The position numbers and the translations under genes are program-made. The notes under the pieces were generated by a model, which was given only the letters and a program-made list of their open reading frames with translations, had not been told where the DNA came from and did no database searches. A stretch of DNA of 64,000 bases from Ligula intestinalis (taxonomy: Eukaryota; Platyhelminthes; Cestoda; Diphyllobothriidea; Diphyllobothriidae): NCBI GenBank assembly GCA_036362985.1, contig JAYGXS010000006.1:8347014-8411013 (forward strand). Direction: 5' to 3'. Positions 32,306 to 42,831 of this stretch are shown one piece after another; within the stretch, counting starts at the first letter, position 1, and each line of letters begins with the position of its first letter.

Positions 32306-32900
32306 GGGTTTAATGAAAACGTGAGTAGTTATTTTCGTTCAACCAAGATCCTGACTTGAAGACTGGAAGAATAATAGATGTCCTCCGTGCCTCAGGAAAG
32401 CAACCGTTAAGAAGATAAGCTGAGAATAGATGACTTAGCAATCGGGGATGCTCAACACTCTCTTGATAAGTGAGTTTGGAATACCATCAGTTTCCGAGGG
32501 GTGCGAGTTTTTTAGACGGATAATGTGCTTACGAATTACTTCGATGGAGTAATCTATGGTACTGATGGTATTGAAAAAGCATGGCTGAAACGAAGGGACT
32601 GTTCATATTCCATCGTAAGACGCTTTGCACCATTCCGGAGACCTAAATTGGGTGATTTTTAGAAGGTTCGGATGGAGTCTGTTCGAGTATAAAATCTGTT
32701 TGTCTGCCTAATATAAGGGGATCTTTTGAATTTCTAGGAAATAAACCAGAATCATTAGCTATGACAAATGCTGAAGCATATAAGTTGGAAATAGACGGGG
32801 ATGTCTGGTGACTTGAGGGAGAGGAAACTTCGCAGTAGTGGGGAGCGGTATCCCAAGTTTGCCAGGAGTAAAAGTACATGGCTCCCTAGGCCTCCTAGGG
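32306..32900 (-). pseudogene. C LINE fragment, RT fingers plus N-terminal-like part
   Basis: 32,306-32,640 matches 21,350-21,665 of C3 (RT fingers and the end of the linker, minus strand). 32,643-32,880 encodes a Ser/Pro-rich stretch (YCEVSSPSSHQTSPSISNLY) resembling the Pro/Ser-rich N-terminal region of C3, so an internal deletion probably joins the two parts. No intact frame. Confidence 0.6.
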
Positions 32901-32999
32901 CTACGACCAGGAACTTAAGCCAGTTGCGGTGAATTTGCAACTTCATTACAACAAAAAGACGCTATTCTTCGATCAATTGGGGTGGGATTATCATAGAGG

Positions 33000-34265
33000 A
33001 AATTATTTGTATTTTTCAGATATTTGCATGAAAAGGATTCTACACAACTTGTGACATGGTTTCGGCAAATTGCAAGGAGCAACAATCATTTCGAATATGC
33101 TTGCCAGTAAATATTATAGTTGGTATGAGGAAAGGCATCGCGAATGAGTGTGCTATGGAATTGGCACGTTGCTAGGGGTGACAAAAAAAGATTCCACTGC
33201 GGGTGCGAGTGACTAAGCAGGATGCTAAGATGAAAGGTCACTAGGACATTGAGCCGGCTCACTGCTAGAACAAATGATTATCTGGGCTACGTATGCTAGT
33301 GGATCGACCAGATGGTAGGAGCAAGTGTGACCACGTAACACGTGCTAGTATGACGGAAAGTTGCAAGGGTAAAAAATAGAATCCATTACGTATGAGAGTA
33401 ATTCGGCGTGTTGGTAGTAGAAAAGGCATCTGGACAACGTGTGCCACGTATGTGCCACTTTGTTAAGAGATAGGATCATCTTGACTACGGATGTCAAAGA
33501 ATCCGGAAGTTTCTATGAGAAAAGGCATCTGGCAAGGTGTGCAATTGTTAGTGCACTAAGCTAGGAGTAAAAGTAAGCTCAACTTTGAGTGGGAGTGAAT
33601 CAGCAAACTGGTAGTTTAAAAATACATGTGGATGACGTGTGCCATGAAGTCGGCACGTTTACAGGTAAAGGATAATCTCGACTGCGCATGCCAATTAATT
33701 GGCACGTCTATAGGAGAACGGTTTACTCGACAACGTGTGGCATTCAGCCGGCACGATGCCAGGAGGAAACGTAGACAGCAATACGTGTGCCAGTGAATTG
33801 GAAAGATGGAAGGAGTAAAGGTCTCTGGACACTGTGCGCCAGGCGGTCAGCCGCTTCTTGGAGGAAGGATGAAGGCAATGAATTGGCATGCTGGTAGGAG
33901 GAAAGTGATCTCGAGAACGTGTTCTATGGAGTCAGCACGCTGGATAGAAAAAAATAAGCCTCACCTATGGGTGCGAGTAAGTCGGCAAGTTGATAGGAGG
34001 ATATGTCACCTTGAGTCGCCGAACTGGAAAGAGGAAATGTAGACACCACTTCGTACACCAGTAAATCTGCAAGTTGGTTGGAATGAAAAACACCTTGTAA
34101 ACAAGTGGCATTGTGCCGGCACGTTGCAAGAAGGCAAAGTAGATTACTTTACGCGTGCGAGTGAGTCGGCAGGTTGGTAGGAGGAAAGGTCACAGAGTAA
34201 TAATGTGCCATTAAGGCTGCACGCCGCTAGGGGAAAGGTTAATCTGGAATACGTAGAAGCTAATT
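33000..34265. repeat. Degenerate tandem minisatellite, about 50-bp period
   Basis: The motif 'ggcacg' recurs near 33,652, 33,701 and 33,750, with the homologous position at 33,800, giving a 49-50 bp period. A consensus unit reads roughly GTGTGCCAGTGAATCGGCAC, then GTTGGTAGGAGGAAAGG, then TCATCTCGACAAC. About 25 units fill the region, each strongly diverged from its neighbours. Units often alternate between a GCGAGTGAGTCGGCA form and a GCCATGAAGTCGGCAC form, which hints at a 100-bp higher-order unit. ORFs through it are artefacts. Confidence 0.8.
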
Positions 34266-34530
34266 CCTTCAGAAACTTAGTCGGGATTGCGTCGAAGCCT
34301 GGGGAGGTCATAAACATCAGAACTAGAACCTCAGGTGATCATTAGGCATCAAGAACACCACGTGTCTAAATGAGTCGGTGGTGACAGTATTTATGCTGTA
34401 AGAAGGCCTCTTGACAGTGCGGCGATATCGCAGTAGACAGCACACACATTTATGAGCCGAAAAATATTCTGCCAAAAGTACGACCGCACGTCCTTTCTGT
34501 CTTTATGACATAGGTGAGATCATAGTTCCA
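34266..34530. other. Unassigned sequence
   Basis: No gene is seen. A few words resemble the preceding minisatellite ('acgtgtctaaatgagtcgg' near 34,362), so this may be its decayed edge. Confidence 0.4.
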
Positions 34531-34539
34531 ACAGGGGTA

Positions 34540-34860
34540 CTAGTTTATGTTTTATGCTGCTGTATGTTACAGCAAAGAGGGTTCGGCTTATCAGTGTTTA
34601 TACAATGGTCATCTGTGCGGTTTCTAGTATAGAGAAAAATCAAGGAATAGGTTTGGAAGTTATTAAGCACAGTAAATTGAATAAGGAAGGCGGACATGAA
34701 GTTTTAGGCTCACACCACAGATATGAATCAAAACTTGATTTTAAGACAATCAACTATCATGGAAAAATCACAGAATGCCCATTCTCCAAGCAGCTAGCAT
34801 TAAAAGTAATGTGAAATATATATAAGAATAGTGTTTTTCCGCGTTATCGCCATACGGGTG
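34540..34860 (+). repeat. Tandem duplication, unit 1 (about 0.32 kb)
   Basis: 'ctgctgtatgttacagc' at 34,557 corresponds to 'ctgctgtagggtacagc' at 34,878, and 'caatcaactatcatgg' at 34,747 to 'cagtcaactgccatgg' at 35,062, so the offset is 315-321 bp. The 86-codon ORF 34,554-34,814 is not conserved in unit 2 and is not a gene I can support. Confidence 0.6.
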
Positions 34861-35110
34861 CTTCATCTTTGTTTGTACTGCTGTAGGGTACAGCAACAAT
34901 AATTTTAGCTACTCATGGGTTCCCCACTTATCTATGCTGTTTGCAGTATATGACCCGCAGATAGTAATCAAGCGTTTAATTATGACAGTTTTTTAGTTAA
35001 TGACGTAAAATAGGTGGCTAAGCGATACACCCAAGATAATAGGGACAATTTGAGTCAGCGACAGTCAACTGCCATGGCAAAATCATGGAACGCATATTTA
35101 AAATAATTAG
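34861..35110 (+). repeat. Tandem duplication, unit 2
   Basis: Diverged partner of 34,540-34,860, sharing short blocks in the same order. The similarity is patchy, so the duplication is old. Confidence 0.55.
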
Positions 35111-36440
35111 GAGAGCCAATGACGGTTTCACGTACTAGGTGCTAGCGAAAAGTAAAGGCAGCTGTTTCCACGCTGTTCCTCTTTATCTTATAAAATGTGA
35201 AGATCAACATTTGTCTGGATGATTTTAAACACATTTGTGGTTGCTTTTTGTTCATTGAGTTGTCCTGATGAGCAAATTACTGTTTACAGGCAAGTATTCC
35301 GGTTCAGATCAGTTACAGGGGACAAACAGGGGCAGATGTATACAAACACTCGATATGTGCTGCCAGTTTTCTTTGCTTAGTTGTGTAAAAAAGAAGTGCT
35401 AACATTTTCTATCTATAGGGCTGAATTAATGAAAGGATAAACTTGACCCGGAACGGAAAACACTTTTATTAGATTTGTGAAAATCCACCTTGATATTCTA
35501 ATACTCTGGTCAGCATTTTTTTTATCTAAGAACGGATCACAGAAATAAACAACCATACTCAAACAGGCTCCGGTATAAGTAGGAAAGTTGGTTCATTCAT
35601 GTACAGCACAAAATGTATCCATTATCCTTAGGGAATAACAGAGAACTAGGCAAAATCTCCCATTCTGATGTTGGTTTAATTTTCAAAATGCTCAAGTACA
35701 CAAACAGCCAAAATATTTAAGTAAAGTGTTTTATAAAGAACTCATTTGATAATTTGTCAGATCAAATTTCTCTCAAGTCTGTTCTCTCTTTTGTAAAAGC
35801 ATAAGCAGTGGCTTACATATGAGACAACTCCCAATTTCTTTAAAACTTATGGCCATTTCTTGTAAAAGGCCTAACTAAAATGACAATTTAACTATGTTAA
35901 GGCTTTCGCAGCATTCAATATACTGAATGAATTGAAATAGTGTTGCTAAAACACGTTACAGTACCAGGTCAGCTTTTATTATGAACGTTGAATGGTCATT
36001 GGTGACTTTTGTATACTATCTACTAGCCTCAGTAAGCTAACTTCTAGATTTAGCATTCATTTCAAAATCAGGCACCCATAGCAACATCGCCTTAGTTCGT
36101 ACAGCTTCCGGGATGGAGCTGAGAGTGCGGAATCCTAGGCAAACACAGCTTTGTTCAGGCCCACAAGCATGCATTTTCCCGAAACATTTAAACCCAGATT
36201 CGACTTCCTTATCCAGATGAAGGGTGTATGAACCCTGGTGAAGGCACACTCAACGTCAAGCCTAGCAAACGGTGGCATCAGTTCTAGCACCAGCATTACT
36301 ATGGATTCAGGGGATATGAAAACTGTGCTGACTTTAATCAGCGTTGGTTCTGAGTTACAAAACAGACTGATATAGTGCCAGCGAACATATAAGTCAGATG
36401 TACCCTTACAGTTACAAAACAAAAAGCAGTAGAGGTAGTT
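35111..36440. other. AT-rich sequence without recognised features
   Basis: I see no conserved domain, splice-bounded exon or repeat here. The minus-strand ORFs near 36,037-36,422 have no recognisable content. Confidence 0.5.
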
Positions 36441-36483
36441 TAGCAGAACGAGACCTGGCTTTTAGGCGTTTCCGGTAGAAACA

Positions 36484-36543
36484 TTGGGACTTGCATGATA
36501 CGTATTTCGACCTTACTAGGTCTCATCAGATGCAGATACCCAA
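36484..36543 (-). ncRNA. Type I hammerhead ribozyme, canonical core
   Basis: Reading the minus strand 5' to 3': TTGGG, TATC, TGCAT, then CTGATGA, then GACCT-AGTA-AGGTC, then GAA, then ATACGTAT, C, then ATGCA, AGT, CCCAA. Stem I is TGCAT with ATGCA plus TTGGG with CCCAA, separated by an internal loop. Stem II is a perfect 5-bp hairpin. Stem III is a palindrome (ATACGTAT) that can form only a very short hairpin, as in ribozymes thought to work as dimers. Every conserved core base (CUGANGA, GAA, the A-U pair closing stem III, and C at the cleavage site) is present. Predicted self-cleavage falls after the C near 36,496. Confidence 0.85.
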
Positions 36544-36577
36544 CTCCAACGTAGCCGCAGAAATTGCTGCCACACCC

Positions 36578-36590
36578 GAGATTTGAACCC
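36578..36590 (-). promoter_or_regulatory. Pol III B-box-like motif
   Basis: The minus strand reads GGGTTCAAATCTC, a near match to the tRNA B-box. A possible weak A-box (GGCCAGAGTG) lies about 30 bp upstream, near 36,606-36,615. Confidence 0.5.
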
Positions 36591-36660
36591 GAGTCACTCT
36601 GGTCACTCTGGCCTGGCTTCTTAAAATCAGAATAGACGCCTTCTATGGGTGAGTGAGATT

Positions 36661-39403
36661 AGACAGTGCAGTAGAACCGGCGCAAGGTCTTCTGTCACTA
36701 TATACTAAGCTTAGGCGGTGTTAGCGGCTGCGGCCTCCGCTCCTCTCTGTGTGGCAATCTTGATTTGTCCTGTGGCCGCTTTAATGCAAGTTGGAGGGTT
36801 AAGTTGGGTAGGTAATGGTGCTCCTTCCATCAGTATTCCTGGCCAAAGTCAAAGTCCCTGCTCTTCGGCAAATGGTGGACATCTTTGCTTGTGATGGTCG
36901 AAATAACACACAGACTCTGAAGGTGTTTTGTTTCAGAGTCAATATCCTTTTAGAATTTTTCTTTTTTGGCTATTTTTTACGTATCGTACGGTCAATGCCC
37001 AGATTACATGCTTATTTCTCCCTAAAATTAATTGAAAGACAACCAGGATTCTCTGAAATTTCATAGAAATCTGTTAATTCTTTTCATTAACTTGCAGATT
37101 AATTGACTGCATCAAGGGGCATGCTGACTCTAATGCAGATAATTAATCCTTAAAACTGCTGTGCCTGACTTTCTTAGGTGGTAATAAAAAATCTACAATG
37201 AAGGATTAACAGTATGACCAAAGTCCATGCGCAAGTCCAAATGAGGGTGGTAAGTAAATAACTAAATGACAGGAAAGCGTCAATCCGGGCCTGTCAGCCT
37301 GTGTCAATTGCACCTCAGCGTTGCTTTCCTTCAACATAAGTAATATGGTAACATCTGATTAAACAATGCCCTGATTTATCACGCCCTCTGGGATAAAGTA
37401 AATCATGCAACAGGCAAATACATGACATTTGCCGTGAATATAATATTTGCAGTTTGCCGGATATGGAACCATTTATTGGTTATCTCATGACACCAACCCA
37501 AATATGTGATCAGAGGTGAGCATGCGAACATGAAATTTGCATGTGTATCCACTGAAAGGTTTTGTCACACAAGAGAGCATCAGTCAGCTCTATTGTTTAA
37601 GTTTTTTGAAAAAAGGTATATGTTACATTTAATTCAATTTTTTTACGATTTTGGGACCAATTTTAAAGAGCCAGGAATTCACGGTCTCTAAAATGCATGC
37701 TTATGCTGATTTCCCGCGTCTAAGGTGACAAGGTTTTATTCAAAAAACGTAAGGCGATGCTACTAATTGCAGTCCTTTGGTCAGCTGGAGATAGTGGGTA
37801 TTTTCAGAGTCTTGGTATTTTTCAATTTATTAACCGACAGCCGTCATTATGGATTTGCCATACGAATTTTGTGTAGAGAGTTCCATCCCCAGAAAATCTA
37901 CGACTGGTTTAATAAACAGTTTTCGTTTCCAACGGTTACGTTGTTAAAACTACAGGTTATTGTTAAATACACCACTATAAATGACCATGCAAAAAAAACT
38001 TTTGTTTTGAGTGACGCATACTTTCAAGATTAAATCCGAAATGTCAGAACTTTGTCCGTTCCTTTAGCATTTAGAATTTTGCAAAATGTTCAAAAAACTC
38101 GCTCCGCTCACTTTCACTTCTGTCTACGATCATGCCTTATTCTATAGGGCATTTAAACGACACTCATTTAACCTAGTCAGTCATTTGATGATTTCAGGAA
38201 TAATACAGCGAACATTTGTGCATTTTAATAAAAGGCAACCTAAATAAGGCATGTTTTCGACGATACAATCATATCAAATTTTTCTAAAAGCTTACTTGTT
38301 TACAAAAACATCTCCTAGAATGGCTTTGACATCGCGCTCAATTTCGTAGAATTATATATTTTTGAAGCCACGCTATTCTAATTTAGGAAGTTTGCCTAAA
38401 ACAAAAAATGATTAATTTAAGAATTACATGACTGCGACCTATTTCGAAAGATATAAAATTACTCAAACACTATTATATAGCAAGAAAGAAATCATATTTG
38501 AGTACAAAACGTGCATTGTGAACACCGAGCAATGGGTTTGCGCAATTATATATTTTCTTCGTTCCGTTATTATATTTCACCAATTAAGGTGTCGTTTTCT
38601 AGTTGTGCTCCTTATGAAATCGCTATCCAACTCATGTGTTGGATCAAATGCTTGTCAAATAATGTTAGCGGGAAACAAATGGACAGCTTATATCTTCGCA
38701 TAGTGCAAACTAGGCCTTATTTCCCACCAAAGCCAGAATTTTTATGGAGGACAGTGCATTAATGAACGAAATGCACTGAATCAGATTCACACGATTCTTT
38801 GAAGGGTTTCACTATCACGCTCAGGTTGTTACTTATTAATAATTTTGCTACCTCAAATTATCACTTTCACACGCAACGGACTATTTTCGCCACATTATCC
38901 TAACGCATTATATTAATTTTCAAATAAGGACATATTTATAATCAAATAAAATATTTCCTCTGAGCAAAATATGAACCATCAGATCGAACAGAAAAGCAAA
39001 TATTATCCTGCGCGAAGTACCTTGAATTGTATTTGCCTGTTGTACCTATCAACGATGCGGTTTGTAGTACATTTATCGAACAAGCTGCGTAAAATTGGCT
39101 GCCACATTTGCGGGATGTGTGTCATGACTTCCATTTGTTAATCGCTTTGCAAACTCCGCCTCTCAGTCCAGCACCTCCATCTGTTTCGTGCGTAAAGCCA
39201 ATCAAGCTCCCTAGATGTAATAAAGGGGCGTAAAGTTTTAGCAAACCAATAGTAACACATAAACATGCTTCCTATTTCTGCAATCATATTAACGGCAACA
39301 TGTCGGAATAAGTGTCAGCTGCTCAACTGTTTCCGGTTGCAGACCTTTCGTATAAAAGAGTTATTGTTGCCCTATAAAAGCGCGCAAAAACTAACGTGGG
39401 GTT
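36661..39403. other. Mostly AT-rich sequence without recognised genes
   Basis: 36,661-36,830 is GC-richer and may belong to the upstream end of the SINE-like element. The remainder is AT-rich. ORFs at 37,506-38,033 and 38,428-38,762 show no domain and no convincing splice sites. Two TATA-like words (TATAAAAG at 39,351 and 39,373) sit 20-22 bp apart just before the LTR candidate. Confidence 0.45.
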
Positions 39404-39743
39404 TGTTATGGCCCCCCTGATACTGCTTACGTAGTCGAACGCCGCGACAAGGAACCCGTAAGAGTGAGGCAGACAAAAGTCGGGTTGGCCGGCGAAAGGA
39501 GAATTTTATTGCGGCAAGCACTGTCCAGCAAGTCAGAGCAGTGTGTCAGGTCAAACAGAATTAGAAAATAAACGATGGTTCGTAAAATGCATTGGACCAA
39601 TGAGCTCTTGGCTGCTGGCGTGATTGCTGTGATTAAATTTGGAATAATCGAATAGGTGACCACAATAATTGTTTGCTGCCGATCGATAGCCTGCTGTGCG
39701 CGCCGCTTGCGCAGGCTATATGTCTGTTAGGCGTATGCAAACA
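39404..39743 (-). repeat. Candidate solo LTR
   Basis: A 340-bp GC-richer island begins TGTTATGGCCCCCC and ends GCAAACA, giving TGTT...AACA termini as in LTRs. On the minus strand it contains CAATAAAATTC, a polyadenylation signal, near 39,505. Flanking pentamers (GGGTT and GACTT) match at only three of five positions, so a target duplication is not secure. No internal retrotransposon coding region is adjacent. The 78-codon minus ORF inside it is not a gene I can support. Confidence 0.35.
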
Positions 39744-42420
39744 GACTTATCCTGGAAATGGTTACATTCCCAGTAGAGTTACCTTAGATTTAATGGTAAA
39801 GTTAAATAGTCTATCTATATCAGTATCAGCTTAAAAATCACTATTATGGCCCACTCCTTCAGGCGAATCCCTATAAAGCAGTTATCACATGCCACTTGCA
39901 CCTACGCAGTTGAGATGACTACACAACAGAAAACAACACTTCAATAATTTAGATCTTCTGAACGATTTATCTGAACTCCAGGAATTCAGACGGGCAAAAT
40001 TGTTATTTTACTTATCGGTGATAAAATCGGTCTCTCAAAACTCGTGCGCATATAGGGTGTTTTCGAAAACAGTGACCGGATGGGCTTACAGCGTTAAACC
40101 CAGAATATTATCATTATTTAGCCCTAGAATCATGCAATATATTAATGATTTGCCAAATCTTGCATAAGATAATACACATATGCAACAATTAAGAGCTTCC
40201 CCTCCGAAAACAAAATGCCATTAACACAGATTATCGATAGTGAAGTAGAAACATCATTATAATATTATATCAAAATTAAAATGAACTTCGCTATGATATA
40301 AGATGCCGGTGTACTTCCATTGATAAAATCCTGCCCAACAAAAACATCAATGCAGTGTTTGGTATCCCCTTTTTAGTTTGCTTTCAAGTAAACATGCTTT
40401 GACGTGAATAAAGCCGCCATCAAGTCACATTGATAGGTTAACTATAGTAGTAGGATACTTTTATTGGTATTAAATAATACATTTTGAATAAGTAGAGAGC
40501 TTAATTTTGTTTGAGCATGTTATAGCATTGAAAAAAATATTTTATTTCAAAAAAATGCTAAGTGGGCAGAAGGAAAACAAAAAGCGCGTTTGTGATTATG
40601 CAAGGTTTTATGTCGCATGTGAACTCACCCATTTAGACAAATGTGTAATTTACGTTCATTTTATTCTGCTAATAAATACTGGCAGCTATGCTATGGTTTC
40701 CAAAGCCATGTGGAAGTGCATATTATGTGGATGTTAATGTAATTTGGCTTTTCGGAATAAATATGGGACACATATTAGCATATTTATAATGACATACATC
40801 ACGGAAATTGCGAACTGCGCAAAAAAAGTCAATTTAATCTTATTTAAAACTATGATAAAACTATTTAAAATAACGCCTTATCTGCCGTTAACTGTAAGTC
40901 AAATCGAAGGCTCCGTACTTTTCTGGATAAACTTAGATCAGGTGTGTATCTGGCTGGCCTTTTCATTATACTGATGCAGATTTTAGGCTTGCAAAGTCAC
41001 ATATTGCATTTAATTTGATCCTAATATTGATGCAAATACGTTCCCTTTTATGCGTGACATTAAAATTAAAGACAAATAGTCATGTATAGCAGTATACGCA
41101 ATATTTTAAGCTCACATTACGATGGGGCTAAATTACGTACGACACTAAGGATATGTCACTGATTGCCAACGTACATGGTGTCTCTTTGTGGCAGGAAAAA
41201 CGATTTTGTTCCCCCAGTAAAACGAGAGAAGAGTATAATATAGCACAGAAGGGCAAAAATGCACCACATTTCGGTTGTATTTGCGCGTTTTCAAGCATAG
41301 TTGAGCGAGCTTTTGCCCATTTGCAAGATCTCTAGCGCGATGAATTGCAAATGCGTAAAGCAAATAAATATTGGCTTGTAATATGAGACTATATCCGCCA
41401 GGATAATATCAAAATATGTCGTGGCTAATTGACCTAATGTTTTTCTTACTTCGAAGATTGCATTTAAAACCTTATTCTCTGTGGTCCAAGGAAAGAAGAA
41501 TTTAGATAAAATAGTTAGCAATATTTCAATTGACACACTTCAGTTTTTACTTAAGAGATCCAAAATAATCCGTGTTGACGTAGTTAACTCATTCAACCAC
41601 TTCTTCGCGATCCCTGTTTTGCTCGGATGGTCATTTGCTTACGCATTAAAAAATAACACGCATAAGTTGGGAAAAATAGTGATGAAGAACGCTTTTCTCA
41701 CAGCAATCAACCTAAATTAATTGAACAAACACATTTCATTTCAAAACCATATATCAGTATTTGTTTTCCAAAGTTTATCTGTAAAACGATACCTTCTCTT
41801 TTAAACCACACTGTATAATCAAACAACAGCCATTTAAACCCCCGATCGTCTGCTTTAATTTTTTTTATTTAGTTTTACTACATAAAAGAACGGCTCAGAA
41901 AATTCACCATTAAATCAAAAACTGAGTGCAAATGTATATTTTGAAACCATTTTTTACTTATCTTTACTAATATCATTTTGATCTTGTTTTTGCACCATAA
42001 CAAATTAACACATTAACAGTAAAATATTAATTATTTCCTAACTACTTTCAAACGTGTCGTACATCTCTTAAGGCTGTCATAAAAAAGGTTGTGGTGTTAC
42101 GCATAAACTTTAGGCCAAGTTTTGGTTAAAAAACACTTGATTACAAAGTAAACTAGTGTCAGATTAAATATAGCTTTGCCAGCGCCTGCACAACATTTTA
42201 CGCATGCAATGATGCTGACTTTCGACTTGCATCATTTGAGCAAGAAAACACACCGTATTAAACACATGAACATGTGTCATAGCACTTGCTGTAGAACGTA
42301 ACCGGGGAGTTAAAAACGGTTTGATTTCTTAATGAAACTTTAAGTAGCTATCAGTTAAAAAAGTTCCTTGCTCCAAAATGGTAGGCATTATCCTTCGTCA
42401 GAGGTGTTATAAACCCCATC
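39744..42420. other. AT-rich sequence without recognised features
   Basis: No domain-bearing ORF, RNA gene or clear repeat was found on either strand. Confidence 0.5.
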
Positions 42421-42438
42421 ATTTCTTCTTTTATCTAC

Positions 42439-42831
42439 AGCAGGAGATGCCCAATGGAACGAGCGATTTTGGTGAAAGAAAGAGAAAAAATCGCTTGGGT
42501 TACTTTGGGAGACAGAACTGTCCCTGTTGGATCAAGTTGGGTAAAAAGTACTGAAGGTCAGCCGGCAGGGCATCGCATAGGTCACTACAAGCATCTGCGC
42601 AATAGAAATTATGGGAAAGACGTTGATAATAAGGTCAGCAGACAAGTTTGCAAAAACGGAAGTATCCATGCGGACTATCTATCGGTCTTCCCTGGTGGAA
42701 TCAATGGAAAAGTTAATGGCCTAACTAACTGTGCTAGAAAATTGCGGTATGTGCGGTCATTGACGAGATCGTGGTGTTTTCCACAGATTCAATTCCAAAA
42801 GACCGCGCTGGTATCCGCCTGGAAATGCTAA
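42439..42831 (+). CDS. Hypothetical ORF or exon
   Basis: A frame of 125 codons from an ATG at 42,454 stays open in a region of higher GC than its surroundings, and a pyrimidine tract ending in TCTACAG (ending near 42,439) looks like a good splice acceptor. The product begins MERAILVKEREKIAWVTLGD and ends ALVSAWKC, with six cysteines. I recognise no domain. A second frame from the same acceptor reads NGTSDFGERKRKNRLGYFGR and then stops. It may be an exon, a decayed gene or chance. Confidence 0.25.
   Translation, partial: SRRCPMERAILVKEREKIAWVTLGDRTVPVGSSWVKSTEGQPAGHRIGHYKHLRNRNYGKDVDNKVSRQVCKNGSIHADYLSVFPGGINGKVNGLTNCARKLRYVRSLTRSWCFPQIQFQKTALVSAWKC

Larger units (their letters stand above)
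36450..36660 (-). mobile_element. SINE-like retroposon carrying a hammerhead ribozyme
   Basis: On the minus strand a B-box-like motif (36,578-36,590) lies about 35 nt upstream of a complete hammerhead (36,484-36,543). This arrangement, a pol III type promoter plus hammerhead in a short non-coding repeat, is known from schistosome Sm-alpha elements. The words 'aagccaggcc' (about 36,611-36,620) and 'aagccaggtc' (about 36,453-36,462) may mark a repeated monomer of about 160 bp. Element ends are not certain. The local GC content is higher than in the surroundings. Confidence 0.6.

Noticed and set aside
33000..34265. Regularly spaced repeats resembling a CRISPR array
   Set aside because: Units are head-to-tail tandem repeats with divergence spread over the whole unit; there are no constant repeats with unique spacers, and the context is eukaryotic.
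35262..35290. CTGATGAG word as another hammerhead
   Set aside because: No GAAA follows at the right distance and no stem II or stem I can be drawn.
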